Positions 24,365 through 36,896 of a stretch of DNA of 64,000 nt are shown here, piece after piece. This DNA is from Casuarina equisetifolia (Eukaryota; Streptophyta; Magnoliopsida; Fagales; Casuarinaceae): the NCBI GenBank assembly GCA_028551475.1, contig CM052358.1:16103938-16167937 (forward strand), read 5' to 3'. A model generated the notes under the pieces. That model saw nothing but the letters and a program-made list of their open reading frames with translations. It searched no databases and had not been told where the DNA came from. The stretch's first letter is position 1; every line of letters begins with the position of its first letter. The translations under genes were made by a program, and so were the position numbers.

Positions 24365-25877
24365 CTCTTCAAAGAGTAGAGAACTTATTATGGTCCAATG
24401 GTTTTGTGAAAATGTCAGCAAGTTGCTAGTCAGTGCTAACAAATTTAATAGAAATATCTGATTTTTCAACATGGTCACGAATGAAGTGATGTCTTATCTC
24501 TATATGTTTGGTTTTAGAGTACTGTATTGGGTTTTTGGTGAGATTTATGGCACTGGTATTATCATATTTCAATGGAATCTTAGTGAAATGAATACCATAA
24601 TCCTCTAATTACTTTTTCTTCCATAGAATCTGAGCACAGCAACTAGCCGCAGCTATATATTCTACCTTAGTGGAAGAAAGAGCAACACTATTTTGTTTCT
24701 TGGAGTGACAAGAAACCAGCATATGTCCTAAAAATTGATAGGTACCACTAGTGTTTTTTCTATCAATTTTACACCCAGCATAGTTAGAATCACTAAATGC
24801 ATATAGATCAAACATAGTGTCTTTTGAATACCAAATGCCTAATGTGATTGAGTCCTTTAGATACCGAAAAATCCTTTTAACAAATTTTAAGTGTTGTTCC
24901 TTGGGATTAGATTGAAATCTTGCACATAAACAAACACTAAACATGATGTCTAGCCGAGAAGTAGTCAAATATAATAGGGAACCAATCATGCCTCTATACA
25001 TTTTAGAATCAACACAAACTCCAACATTATCATTTGATAAAGATGTAGATGTGCTCATGAGAGTATTTATGGGTTTGGAATCATGCATGTTATATTTCTT
25101 GAGTAATTCTTTAGTATATTTAGTTTGACTTATGAATATTCCTTTAGGTATTTGTTTAATTTGAAGTCTAAGAAAGTAATTTAATTCACCCATCATGCTC
25201 ATCTCAAACTCATGTTTCATATTATTAGGAAATTGATCACACATAGCAGAAGTTGTAGAATCAAACACAATATCATCAACATAGATTTGAACAATCAAAA
25301 TCTCTTTTCCTTTTGTCTTGATAAACAATGTATTATCTACCTTTTCTTTTCTAAAATTTGTATTTAATAGAAAGTTTCTTAGTTTATCGTATCAAGCCCG
25401 TGGGGCTTGTTTTAACCCATATAAAGCTTTGGAAAGCTTGAATACATGATCTGGGCATATGGGATCTTCAAATCCAGGTGGTTGTTTTACATAAACCTCT
25501 TCCTTAACAACACCATTTAAAAAGGCACTTTTCACATCCATTTGAAATAATGTGAAATTCATATAGCAAGCAAAAGCAAGCAACATCCGAATAGCTTCTA
25601 ACCTAGCTACAGGAGCAAACATTTCATCATAGTCAATTCCTTCTTCTTGACTATATCCTTGAGCTACCAATCTGACTTTGTTTCTTGTTATGGTCCCACA
25701 TTCATCTAACTTATTTCTAAACACCCATTTGGTTTCTATGACTGAATGGTTTTGTGGTCTTGGAACTAATTTCCAGACTTTACTCCTTTCAAACTGATTT
25801 AGTTCTTCTTGCATAGCAAGGAACCAGCTCTCATTTTTAAGAGCTTTATCTATTTTCTTTGGCTTTATTTGAGACAA
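24365..25877 (-). pseudogene. Reverse transcriptase and RNase H of Sirevirus-like copy 1
   Basis: On the minus strand, 25877-25392 reads RT N-terminal motifs ([14 protein letters not shown], then [14 protein letters not shown], then [11 protein letters not shown], then [10 protein letters not shown]). A TGA follows where Trp is expected. The frame resumes by 25328 with the catalytic YVDDIVF and later MIGSLLYLTTSRLDI. RNase H motifs follow (DSNYAGCKIDRK, then STKVEYIAAASC). Beyond a stop at about 24609 come KHIEIRHHF and ADIFTKPL, to about 24365. Breaks are scattered single-base stops, not large deletions. Confidence 0.85.
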
Positions 25878-25955
25878 GAAAGCTTGATGTTCACATGTGT
25901 TATGATATTTAGATCGTGTGCCTACTCTATTTGTTGGATTTCCTAGAATGTGTTG

Positions 25956-27761
25956 TTAATCTACTTCATTTCTAACTCTCGGGAAAGTAAATTCTGTAAA
26001 GTTTAACTCCACCTCAAAGGATGCATATTTGTCATTTGCATTTTGTGCCATGGAGCTTAGATCAGAATCATTCTTGAATTTTACATGAATAGATTCTTCA
26101 ACAACTAGAGTTCTCTTATTGAAAACTCTATATGCTTTGCTGGTTTGAGAATAACCTAGAAAAATGGCCTCATCACTTTTAGAGTTAAATTTTCCAAGTG
26201 ACTCTTTTCCATGGTTTAGCATAAAGCATTGACTTCTAAACACATGGAAGTAGGATATGTTGGGTTTTCTACCAAACAGTAACTCTAATGGAGTCTTCTT
26301 CAAGATTGGTCTTAAGAATGCTCTATTTGAAATGTAACAGGTTGTACTTACCGCTTCTCCCTAAAAGTGTTTAGGAAGATTGTATTCACACATCATGGTT
26401 CTAGCCATTTCTTGAAGTGTCCTATTCTTTCTTTTTACAACACCATTTTTTTGAGGTGTCCTAGGTGCTGAAAAATTATGAGATATGCTGTTCTTGGAAT
26501 AGTATTTCTCAAACAGATAGTTTTCAAATTCACCGCCATGATTTGTCCGAATCTTAACAATGTAAGATCCTTTTCATTTTGTGCCAATTTAGAGAAATCA
26601 ACAAATTTCTCAAATGCTTTATCTTTCCTAGCAAGTAGATATACCCAAGTATATCTAGTGTAATCATCTACTATGACTAAAGCATAATACTTTTCATTTA
26701 TAGTGGCTATCCTTAGAGGACCAAACAAGTCCATATGTATCATTTCTAATGGTCTTGAGGTAGACACTATTAATTTTGGTTTAAAACTATTTTGAGTATG
26801 TTTCCCTTTCACACATACATCATATAATTGATCTTTATCAAATGTGAGCTCGGGTAGTCCTCTAACTAGACCTTTCTTAGGTAATTTCTCTAATAATCCT
26901 AGACTAGCATGACCAAGTTTTCTATGCCACAACCATGCATCAACACTTTTACTAGCAATCAAGCATGTTTGTTTATTTGTCAACTCACTGAGATCAAGCA
27001 CATAGATAATATCTTTTCTTTTTCCAATTATTCTCACATTATTTTCTAACTTTTCAACAAGACATAGTTCTTTCCTAAATCTGATTTTGAAGTTGTTATC
27101 ACACAGCTGACTTATACTTAGAAGGTTAAATTTCAATTCATCAACATACAGCACAACAGATATGAGAAGGGATCTTGAGTTACCTATGGTGCCTACACCT
27201 TTAATCCTTCCTTTGGAGTTATCTCCAAAAGATACTATATCACTGGACTTTAGCTCAAGTGTTAAGAAGAGCTCCATCATCCCAGTCATATGATAGGAAT
27301 AGTTGCTGTCCAGAATCCATAACTCTTTATGCTTCTTCTTGTCTATATTCCTGCTTATATCTTGTAGAAACAAAAATTTGTGTTGAAGATTTTGGTACCC
27401 TTTTTTCTTTGGGTCCGTGAGTGTTAGTTTCTAATAAATTTATCATTTTCTTAGGCATCCAAATCTTTTTGATCTTGTATGTTTTTCTAAGCCTAACTGG
27501 ACATATATCAAATGAGTGACCAACATATTTACAATAAGAACATTTATGATGTAGCAAGAGTCCACAATCCTTACTGTTAACGAGGCTTGTAAGTGTTTTT
27601 ATGTTTTCTAAGGAATTGTATCCTATACCAGCTTTGTTGTATACACCTCTTTGTGATTCTAATATGTTATTCAACAAGTTACTGCCTTTTGTAAACCTGT
27701 GCAATAATATACTAGTTTCATCCTGTTTCATTTGAATTTCATATTTCTCTTTTTCTAACAC
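25956..27761 (-). pseudogene. Protease and integrase region of Sirevirus-like copy 1
   Basis: Minus-strand frames 27761-27327, 27373-26435 and 26303-25956 cover gag linker, protease and integrase. The protease motif reads WILDSNYSYHMTG, so the Asp-Ser-Gly triplet is Asp-Ser-Asn. Integrase shows the zinc-binding region (LWHRKLGH, then CVKGKHTQ) and the first catalytic Asp in IHMDLFGP. The frame then shifts near 26480, so the catalytic core is broken. The C-terminal part shows LGYSQTSKAYRVFN. Confidence 0.85.
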
Positions 27762-28235
27762 CTAAATTTTCATATTTAGCTTTTCTGTGTCTTGGTCACA
27801 CACTAACTTATTTAACTCATCAGCATGCTTATTTTCTAAATATGAGTAAATACTAATAGAAGAGCATGTATCAGTTTTAGAAGAAATATTCTCAATGGTG
27901 TTTTTATGCATACAAGTCATAGATAATGCCATGAGAGATTTATCCTTTTCAATTTTAGCTTTTACAGATTTATATTTAGCCTTTAACTTCTTATATTTTT
28001 CTTTTATCTTTGTTGCATACTCAACCAGATTAAAAAAGGCAGTTTCAATGTCACCACTCAGATTTGTTTCAAATTTAGGATCACTTACCTCAAGTTCTTC
28101 TTCTATTGTTGCATTTACAGTTAGGCAGAGATGAGCTACTTCTTCTTGTTCTTCTTCATCTGATGAGGAGCTCTCATCATCCTATGCAGCAATCATCACC
28201 TTCTTCTTTCCTTTATTATTCTTCTTCTTGAGTGA

Positions 28236-29080
28236 GGGGCAATCGGCTTTGATATGTCTAGGCTTTCTACACTCATATCATAAGTTATCCCTAGACTTAT
28301 ATGTTTCATTTCTTCTAGGTTGTCCTTTGTTTCTTCCCAGACCCTTTTTGAGATATTTCCTAAATCTTCTAGTAATTAAAGCAATCTCATCATTTTCCGA
28401 CTCAATCTCTTTAGTCTTCTCTATTTCTATTTTTAAAGCAAGTGACCTTTTATTCTCTTTTTCCTTAACTCTCCTAATTAGTTGCATTTCATGAGTCTTT
28501 AATGATCCTAGTAAATCATCTAAGGTTAAGCTATTTAGATCATGTGCCTCTTCTATAACCATTTTCTTGGGATCCCAGCTCTTGGGTAGAGACACTAGCA
28601 TTTTTCTGACCATTTCTTCATTTGTGTAAGTTTTTCCTAGCAACCTTAGTTTAGATATTATTTCTATAAATCTGCCAAACATGTCATTAATAGTTTTAGA
28701 TTCAAGCATAGTAAACAATTCATAATCATGAGTAAGCATGGTTACCTTAGATGACTTGACTTTCTTTGTACCTTTAAATATGACTTCTAATTTATTCCAT
28801 ATTTCCTTACCTATGATACAAGATGATACTTTATTAAATTCATGAGCTTTCAACCCACTATAAATCATGTTCATAGCTTTAGCATTTATTCCCATGATTT
28901 TAGCTTCATTTTTACTCCATTCATTAGTTTCGGGTAACGTAGTACCCTTTTTAATTATCTGCTAAGCTTCAGGGTCTTGACCCACAATGAATACTTGCAT
29001 GAGTTACTTCTAATGTCTATAATTTATCCCATCAAATAGAGGTGGTTTGTTATATCCCGTAACAGCTACTCCTTTCTCTA
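28236..29080 (-). pseudogene. gag of Sirevirus-like copy 1
   Basis: Minus-strand frame 28895-28278 contains NMIYSGLKAHEFNKV, LTHDYELFTMLESK and LKTHEMQLIRRVKEKENK. Upstream, text to about 29050 is interrupted by stops at Trp and Gln positions. The CCHC zinc knuckle near 28250 reads stop-YEC-RKPRHIKADC: its first Cys codon is TGA and its Gly is Arg. Confidence 0.8.
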
Positions 29081-29138
29081 TAGCCATGTAAGTGGATCTA
29101 CTCTAGGATGTTAAGCCTTTAAATCAGAGAACTTGGCT

Positions 29139-29150
29139 CTAGATGCCAAT
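29139..29150 (-). other. Primer-binding site of Sirevirus-like copy 1
   Basis: The reverse complement starts ATTGGCATCTAG, immediately inside the 5' LTR. Copy 2 has the matching ATTGGCATCTAAAGCC at 55394. It is a variant of the initiator-Met site. Confidence 0.8.
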
Positions 29151-30685
29151 TATTGGGTTTATGGCTATCCAAGAAAGGGGGTTGAATTGGATAGTTGGAA
29201 GTTCAATTAATTTATATTTTTCTTTTAGTTTGTTTTGCTATAATGAATGAGCTAAACAAATTATCACAATAGTAATGAAATATCTAATAGATGAATTAAA
29301 TTAGAGAAATTCACATACAAAAGTTTCACGGTGGTTCGGCCCTTTTTCACCTACTTCCACCATCTTCTCCTCCAACTTAAACTGAGTTGAAATTTGCTTT
29401 ACTTTAAACAAGGAGAGCAGCTCTCCTTCACCTCACAACTCCTCAGAAGGAGTTACATAGTTCACGGTTACAAGGTTAGGTTTACAGAAACCTTAATACA
29501 TCAAGCTTACTCCTGAAATATATGATATGAGTGAGGATTCAAGCTTATCAAAGAGCTTATTGAATGTATACAAGATCAATTTAAGCTCTAATCTCAAAAA
29601 CCCCAATTTCACAAATCTAGGGTTTTCAGATTTACAATAATCTTTATGTGCAAATAATTTTATAATCAATCTAACACATATAAAGATTAATTTGTCAAAT
29701 GATATTCAAAAGATAACAAGTTTGAAGAATATCACCGAAGATTTTCTTTTCCTTCAAATAATATCTAACACAACTATAAGCACAAATCGATGAGGGCTTT
29801 TATTTCTCTTAATCAAATTAGCAAGAATATATCTCAACAAGCACCAATGTTTCATCCGAATCCTTCTTTTATAGTAGGTACTTGAACCTTGAATAGATTA
29901 GGGTTTCGGTTCAAACCTTTTTGAAATCCTTCCATTAGGATTTGATCTATTCGATGTTATACTAAAACAGGTGACAATTTTCAAGCAAAATAGCTGTTTT
30001 GACATTCAGTCGCCTCACCATTCTTCCCGTTGGAGCTGTTGTCACAGGAGAGAAAGAAAGAGAGAGAGAGAGAGAGATCGAGAGGAGAAGAGTTTCAAAG
30101 TGTGGCTAGGGCTTTCGTCTTTCGGTCATAAGAGCTTATGCTCTTATTTGCTTCCATACGCTGCCGTTTAGAATAAATGACTTTTCTTAGGACGCTACCA
30201 TTTCATGCTTCATAAGTTGGCTTCTTTACATGGGCTGAAGTTTTATAGGTTGAAGCAATAATTCATGAGCTAAAGCTTTACAGGCTAAAGCAATTATTCA
30301 CAGGCTGAAGCAATAATTCATGGGCTAAAGCTTTATGTGTCCATATATATATATGGTCGGTCCATTACACCTATACATACATAAATTCCAAGTATCAAAA
30401 TTTCTTTAACATAACCAAGAATGTAGATTAATCTATGAGATAAAATGTAGATTAATAAAATGTAGGAACCTGATTACTTTATAATATCATTAATTGATAT
30501 TATAATTTCACACCTTTTACTTCATTTGAATTTTGATATGTGCACACAAGATCTCATATTTTCTATCATATATGCAAGTATGATATTCTATTTAATACAT
30601 GTTCAAATAAATATAAAATTCTATTTGACATATATTCTCATAAAATTTTTCTCAATCAAAACATACAAGCACATGATTTTCAACA
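29151..30685 (-). repeat. 5' LTR of Sirevirus-like copy 1
   Basis: Plus strand begins TATTGGGTTTATGGC (mutated TG) and ends GATTTTCAACA. It is 1535 bp against 1541 bp for the other LTR. It carries a longer GA microsatellite (30052-30076) and an extra copy of an AGGCTGAAGCAATAATTCA-like unit near 30290-30320. Confidence 0.9.
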
Positions 30686-30690
30686 AATCT

Positions 30691-30780
30691 AACAAGCATA
30701 ATATTACTTATTCTATTAACTGTGCTTCTCTCATGCATGCTTACATCACCACTTATTAGCAGGCCATGAAAAGAATACTC
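30691..30780 (+). mobile_element. Old Copia RT, right part after the nested insertions
   Basis: Starting at the base after the AATCT duplication, one frame reads HNITYSINCASLMHAYITTY, a stop, then QAMKRIL. This is the Copia RT segment that normally follows the ...YLTL motif where the left part stops at 16189. The two halves are therefore one RT split by about 14.5 kb. Similarity is lost after about 30780. Confidence 0.75.
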
Positions 30781-31606
30781 CACTAACTAGTAGAGACACC
30801 GATGCCATAGGATCATTAGCCACCCAATAGCTATTCCATCCCCTCTGTCCATTGCACCTGCTCAGAATAATCCCCTCTTTACCATATTATTGCCAATGTA
30901 ATCATAAAAAGATATTTTCCAAAAGCAATTGGAGTTTTTAGTTTATACATTGGAAGAATCCATTTTGTTATTAAAAAACTAGGAAAGGAAAAAGGAATAA
31001 TTGAAAGAAAGGAAATCAATTAGTTATTCATTAAAATTTCATTTATTCAATGACTAGACTTAAACAAGGATATATAGCTTGAATTGGCACTAGAAAGGTT
31101 ATCTATAACAAAGAGATTCTTAATAATAATGATTTTAAAAGGATGTCAAAAAACAAAGAGATGTATAATAATGATGGGATTAGAATCTCGACATCAAACT
31201 CACCTTAAGTTAGGTAGATTAAATCCAACAAAAGAGTGGAGACTATAGAATCTTTATAGTAAGTATATTTTGTTAAAAAGAATGGTAATATAGTTAGGGG
31301 GGGTCAAAGAGTGTCATATATAAATTGTTAGCATATAAAATATTTGTCAATTTTAATATGCTTAATCTACTCATGACTTTTTTTTTTCTTTTCTTTCTAT
31401 GCTTGGTTAAAGGAGGAACGAAGGGTGAGGCATCTTTTAAATGGTATGAGAATAGAAGTGAAAACCCATTTTACAAGTTTGACAAGATTGAGTATTCATC
31501 AATTTTTATTTAGTTTTGTATGATAAAGGACAATAATTGAAAAAGGTGCATTTGAGGGCAAGTTCTCCTATGCTCACTATGAAGCTTACTTGGGTTACTT
31601 CAGTTT
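30781..31606. other. No gene recognised
   Basis: AT-rich sequence between the end of recognisable Copia RT and the next LTR element. It probably includes decayed Copia 3' sequence. Only short frames without recognised similarity are seen. Confidence 0.4.
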
Positions 31607-31611
31607 GTTAG

Positions 31612-31973
31612 TGTTAAAGCTTTCATCTCTTACACCTACCACATAGCATTTGCCATGTTAGTTGGTGTGACATATCAACCTTAGCCACATTAATGTTGCT
31701 ACCATGTGACAACAATTGTCTTTGTTCCTAGAAACTGTGGTTGGCAACTAATGAAAATTTTGGCTACCTAACAAAAAATTTGGCAAAGATAGATTCCATG
31801 AAAGATTTGCAAATAGTTTGTCTTTGTTTTGTCGATTTTTTTTCTATTTAAATTTTCTACATAATTTGTTTGTAAATACAATTGGAAAATAGAAATTAAA
31901 CTAAATATTTTTTCTTAGTGTTCTTTAAATATACCACCAGTATTCCTATTCTGACAATTCTAACTTTCTAACT
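31612..31973 (+). repeat. 5' LTR of the Tork/Ale-type Copia
   Basis: Starts TGTTAAAGCTTTCATC and ends TTTCTAACT, directly before the primer site at 31974. It aligns end to end with 36528-36891. Confidence 0.85.
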
Positions 31974-32502
31974 TGGTATCAAAAAGCCTCCAACCTCTGC
32001 CCATTGATCCCATTGGCCACCCCTTCCTTTGACTTTACCACATAGACCAATATTGTCCTTATTTCTCCCTCCTTTGTTACCCTAACCCCAAACACCTTGC
32101 ATATCCTCTTTTCAACCACCATTAAGCTTTTCAATGGTGATAACTAAATTATCTAGAAAACCCATCTACTACCTTTCTTGGTGTCCAATTAACTCTTTAC
32201 CATCACCAATAGCTCCAACTTTGCCCCACCAAAGACCTTTTTTAAATCAATTCCTCTTTGAATCTTGCTTATATTGCTTGACTTATCCATGACTAGGCCT
32301 TACTTAAGTGGATCCTTGCTTCTTCCACAACCTTAATCGTCAGTCATTTGATTGATATCTAGTTTGCTTAGTCACACCTTTCCTCCTTTTATGTGGTGAA
32401 ATCAAATGCTTGCACTACCTCTCTAGATGCAGCTTTAACCAAGGGCAATTGCTTGGTGATAGCTTTCTTGGAGTACATTGAATCCATTATTGATCAATTT
32501 CT

Positions 32503-32830
32503 GGGGCATGGCCCTGCGCGCATAGCGCCTGCGCTGGCACGACCTTGGGCACCCACAATGGCCTTGCCCCTGGCCACCTATGAATTTTGGCACCAATTTT
32601 TGTACGATTCCTTAGAATAATCTGGGGACTCCAGTGTAGCCACCCTCATGTTCATTTGACCATTATTTATTTATTTTTAATTTTTTAATTCTAAAAAATT
32701 TAAAAACTCAAGATAAATTGGAAATGGCTCCAAATCATGTCGCACTTATTTTGGAACCTCTCAAATATCATGTATTGATTTAGGATTTGGGTGTTTGGCA
32801 CATGAAAAATCAAAATTTGAGACTATCAAG
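32503..32830. other. About 0.33 kb unidentified block inserted in Copia gag
   Basis: The gag sequence of the related element at 40.9-41.1 kb runs continuously where this one is interrupted. Matching sequence stops after TGATCAATTT and resumes at GAGAAGATTTCTAAG. The first 90 bases are markedly GC-rich (GCGCGCATAGCGCC) and the rest is AT-rich. No terminal repeats or clear target duplication were found. Confidence 0.5.
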
Positions 32831-33999
32831 GAGAAGATTTCTAAGAACATATACTACTCACAGATTTTTTAGGGTCTTAATAATGGGTTTTTTGATTTGG
32901 TGATGTTAATCTTAATTCAAACTTAATTAGGTTCCTTAACCTACAAGGTGTTTCATGCTTTTCTCTTTAACCATGAAGAATGGGCTAGTCTTTATGCCCT
33001 AGGTTCATGTTCATCTTTGGTGGATTTTGCAACTTATTCTAATAGCTTCATCATTACAAACATGCCACCTCCATTCACTACCCCTACCTAGCTTATTTCT
33101 TCAAGATTGGGTTAGCCCTCCTTTGTTAGCCTCTTATAGACTCTACCTCCACAATAGTAACTCCTGCTATACTTTAATGGCTATGGCTATAGCCGAAGCT
33201 TGTTCTACCAATTATGTTGTTGGCTTGGTCACCAGAGTAATCTTGCCAAGAATAGTACAACTTGACTACCATAATCATAATCACTTGGGTCACTTACCTC
33301 TCACCATCTTGGCCCATTTATCCACATTTGTCCCACACCCCATACTTTAGCTTAGCCTACCTACCCCAAGCCCACTTTGGAATACCCAACAACTATCCTT
33401 TTTAAGGCCTATACCAATAGAGCCTTACCCAACCTAAGGGCCCTAACCCTTTCAAGCTTATTATATGGCCCTCCCCCATTTTGTAGCTTATTGGCACCTT
33501 GATTCTAGAGCTTTTCATCACATAATTAACTCCATCATAGTTCCTCTGACCTCACTCCTTATGTGGGCTCTTAATAGCTTATAGTGGGTGATGGTGTCTC
33601 CTTTCTTATCACCTACACAAATACTCTTGTGTCATCCTACTATCATCTTTCAAATGTGTTAGTTGTCCCTTCCATCATAAAAAAAATGACTGTTTCTTTC
33701 TAAATTTATTGTCAATAATAATTTTTATTTTTTATTTTGGCTTCTCATTTATGAGAAATCTCTAAACATTCAAGTTGGATTTTATTCATGGCAAACTTGA
33801 TCAAGGGATCTACTAGGTCTTGCCATTAGTGTTGCCTTTGCTCCGGTTGTGTTTTTGCTTCATGCATTAGCCCTCCTTTTTTGGCATCACTACTTAGGTC
33901 ATTTGTCTTTCAATGCCCTCTTTTGTCTCCTTAAGTTTACAAACAATACTTTATCTCTTTCCTCTCTTCCCCTTGTACTATGTGTGCTTTAGTAAAAGC

Positions 34000-36470
34000 C
34001 ACCATCATCCATATCTCCTACTAATTTTTGGACTTTTGCCTCCTTCAACTTATTCATTTTGATGTATAAGGACCCTTTCTTATCACTTCCATCAATAATA
34101 ACAGATATTATGGTTGTTTTATCAATGAATTTTCCTATTCCACTTCACTTTATTCATTCTCTTCCTAATCCAAATTTTATGAATCTTTGTTACTTTTCAT
34201 AAATTTATGGAAAACTAGTTGTAGTGCAAGATATAGTCTATTTAGTGTGAAAAGGCCTTTGAGTTTCTCTTTTTTGCACTTTAGGCATATCTTATGCATT
34301 TGCACCTTCCTTTTTAGAATGGGATGACCAAATGCAAATATTACAATATTGTTGAGTTGGTTTGACTTTCCTTACACAAGAGGGTGTTCGACTTCATTTA
34401 TAAGAATTTAGTTTTGAAACAATGGTTTTCTTAATCAACTGGTGCCCTATTGTAGTCCTTAGCAATGTTTCTTCATGGCAAGTTCTCTTTTCCATGCTTT
34501 GGAATATCTTCCTTACAGGTTTTTAAGTGTGCTATGTTCTTATACCTCTAGCTATATTCTACTCACAAATTTGATTCCCAATCTCAACTATGTGTTTTTT
34601 TGGCTATCCTTTTAGTTATTATGGCTATTAGTGTTATTGTCTTACTACCTAGTGTTTCTACATTGTTGCTATAGTATTCAATGAAGAAGTCTTCACTTAA
34701 CATGCTCCCTCCCCCTTCAACCTCTATCTTTGTCCATTTAGTTTTGATTATCATTACTTCTACCTTTTATATATCCACATCCCCATCAACAATTCCTTCC
34801 TTAAGTACTTAGCAAGACCCCTTGATATCTTTTATTCCCTTATCACATGTGCTAAAACCATAGCCAATGCCTTATGTTCCTTTTTCCTCTCTAGTACTAG
34901 CCCCATCTTGCATGGTCACTCACCTCTAGGATGGTAATCTTAGTTGCCATACCCTTATTCACTAGCACACTTATGCCTTTATTGCCATTGCCCATACTTA
35001 TGTTGAGCCTACCTACTTTACCTAGGCTATATGGGACTTTCATTGGTGCGGGGCTATGATTGCTAAGTATATTACCTTTATAAAGAACAATATTTGGACC
35101 TTGGTCTTTTCTTTTCCCTACATTTGCCCTATTAGTTATAAATGGTTTTATAAAGTCAAGCTCCATTTTGATGGTACTCTTAAGCATTATAAAGCTCATC
35201 TGGTTGCCAAGAGTTTTCATTAACCAGATGACATTGATTATACTGAGACCTTCAACCATGTCACCAAACTAGTCATCATTTGGATTGTCTTTCCTCTTAT
35301 TTGCTCCCGTGGTTGGCCCATTTGCTAGTTAGATATCTTTAATGCTTTTTTGTATGGCTATTTCTTAGAAGAAGTTTATATGAAGCAACCTTTATGTTTT
35401 CTTGATCCTAATCATCCTTATCATTTTTGCCATTTCCATCATTCTATCTATGGTTTGAAGTAGTTTCCTTAAGCTTGGTATAATCAATGGAGCTCTTTCC
35501 TAGTCTTTATTGGCTTTAGCATCTCCATAATTGAGAATTCTTTTTTCATTTGTCACATGGCCACTTATAACTTGATTCTTCTAGTTTATATGGATGTCAT
35601 TGTTCTTACAGATCTCTATATGCCCCTTTTTCAAGCCTCCTTATTACCTTCCAACATGAATTTGCAAGCCTTCTCATTGTCCTTCCCTATTCACTATTTC
35701 CTTGTTGTCAAAGTTCTACCTTATTTTGATGGCCTCCTCCTCCACCAAATTGAATTCACTATTGATATTCTTGACCATGTCAAGATGAAGGATGCTAAAG
35801 CCATCTCCACACCTTGCATTACAAATGCACCCTTCTTTGTTTGGATAAGTGAGTTGTTTCCAGATCCCACTCCTTATTGCATCATTTTGGGTACTTTTTA
35901 GTATCTTACCCTTATGTGTCCTAATATTGCCTATACTGTTAATATTGCATGCTAGTTTCTATATCATCCTACCACAACTCATTGGCAATTTGTCAAGCAA
36001 ATTTTTGCTACTTGGTTGACATTCTTTTTTTGGGTTTTCTTCTCATTCCATTATTACTCTCCATGACTTCTTGGATGTTGGTTAGGCTAGGCTAATGATT
36101 GTGATGATTGTCATTCCATTGGTGCCTTTTGTTTATCTCTTGGAGTTCTCATAAATAATGCATTGTTGCCTATTCCAGTACTGAGGTTAAGTACAAATGC
36201 CTTGCTGATACAACTACTAAGCTCATGTGGATTGAGTATTTCCTTTGGATCCGTGCTATTCCACCATACTTGCCTATGCTTTAGTGTGATAATCTCTTTG
36301 CTCTCAAATTAATCACCAATCCTATTTTTTGTGTTTGTACCAAACATGTTAAGATAGATTTTCATTTCATTCAAGAATTCCTAGCTCATAGTTAGCTCTC
36401 TTTTCACTTCCATCTCTTATGTAGATCATCTAATTACACATCTTCACTAAAGGACTCTTGTTTGCTTAGT
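34000..36470 (+). pseudogene. pol remnant (integrase, RT, RNase H) of the Tork/Ale-type Copia
   Basis: Plus-strand frames give, with many breaks, YKWVYKVKLHFDGTLKHY-like text, EEVYMKQPLCFLDPNHP and HHSIYGLK. The polymerase box is degraded to ILLVYMDVIVL, so the usual two Asp residues are lost. RNase H gives STEVKYKCLADTTTKL and a final TKHVKIDFHF block. There is no intact domain. Confidence 0.8.
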
Positions 36471-36527
36471 TTTAACTTCTATGCTCCAAATTGATGCTAT
36501 ATACTACCCCATTAGCTTATGATGGGT

Positions 36528-36891
36528 TGTTAAAGCTATCATCTCTTGCATTTTCCATGTTAGTGCCAAGCATGTTAGATGGTGCGACATGCTAGCCCTA
36601 GCCACATCAACATTACCACCATGCAACCATGATTGCCTTTGCACATGGAAACCTTAATCGGTGCCTAAGGAAAATTTTGGCCACTTGATGAAAAATATAT
36701 CAAAGATAGATTCTATAGAAGATTTGCAAAGAGTTTGTTTTTGTTTTGTAGTTTAGTTTTTCCCTTTAAATTATGTAAAGAATTTTTTTGTAGACATGAT
36801 TACAAAATAGAAATCAAACTAATTTTTTTCCCCTAGTGTTCTTTGAGTTTACCACTAATGTTCATATTCTAGCAATTCTACATTTCTAATT
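36528..36891 (+). repeat. 3' LTR of the Tork/Ale-type Copia
   Basis: Starts TGTTAAAGCTATCATC after a degenerate purine stretch (GATGGGT) and ends TTTCTAATT before GTTAG. Confidence 0.85.
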
Positions 36892-36896
36892 GTTAG

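Larger units (their letters stand above)
22305..30685 (-). mobile_element. Full-length degenerate Sirevirus-like Copia element, copy 1
   Basis: 8381 bp between perfect target duplications AATCT (22300-22304 and 30686-30690). On the minus strand the order is 5' LTR (30685-29151), primer site, gag, protease, integrase, RT, RNase H, purine tract, 3' LTR (23845-22305). This Copia gene order, the 1.5 kb LTRs and the AAAAAGGGGGAGAT purine tract fit the Sirevirus (SIRE/Maximus) lineage. No envelope-like frame is visible between RNase H and the 3' LTR. Every domain carries stops or lost catalytic residues, so it cannot act autonomously. The LTRs differ by several indels and substitutions, so the insertion is not recent. 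It shares family with copy 2 at 53583-62609 on the opposite strand. Confidence 0.92.
31612..36891 (+). mobile_element. Complete but decayed Tork/Ale-type Copia element
   Basis: 5280 bp with short LTRs at 31612-31973 and 36528-36891 and perfect target duplications GTTAG (31607-31611 and 36892-36896). A primer site TGGTATCAAAAAGCC follows the left LTR. The interior keeps Copia order with many stops and frameshifts: gag (about 32.1-33.0 kb), integrase core (about 34.0-34.2 kb, YYGCFINEFSYSTSLY), RT (about 35.1-35.9 kb), RNase H to about 36.4 kb (KHVKIDFHFIQEFLAHS). LTR divergence is visibly high, so it is old. Short LTRs and overall size fit Tork/Ale-type Copia rather than Sirevirus. A 0.33 kb foreign block interrupts gag. 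Confidence 0.88.

Noticed and set aside
24104..24478. 124-codon minus frame in Sirevirus-like copy 1, considered as an envelope-like gene
   Set aside because: It lies in another frame over the RNase H tail and has no signal peptide plus transmembrane layout at matching positions in copy 2.
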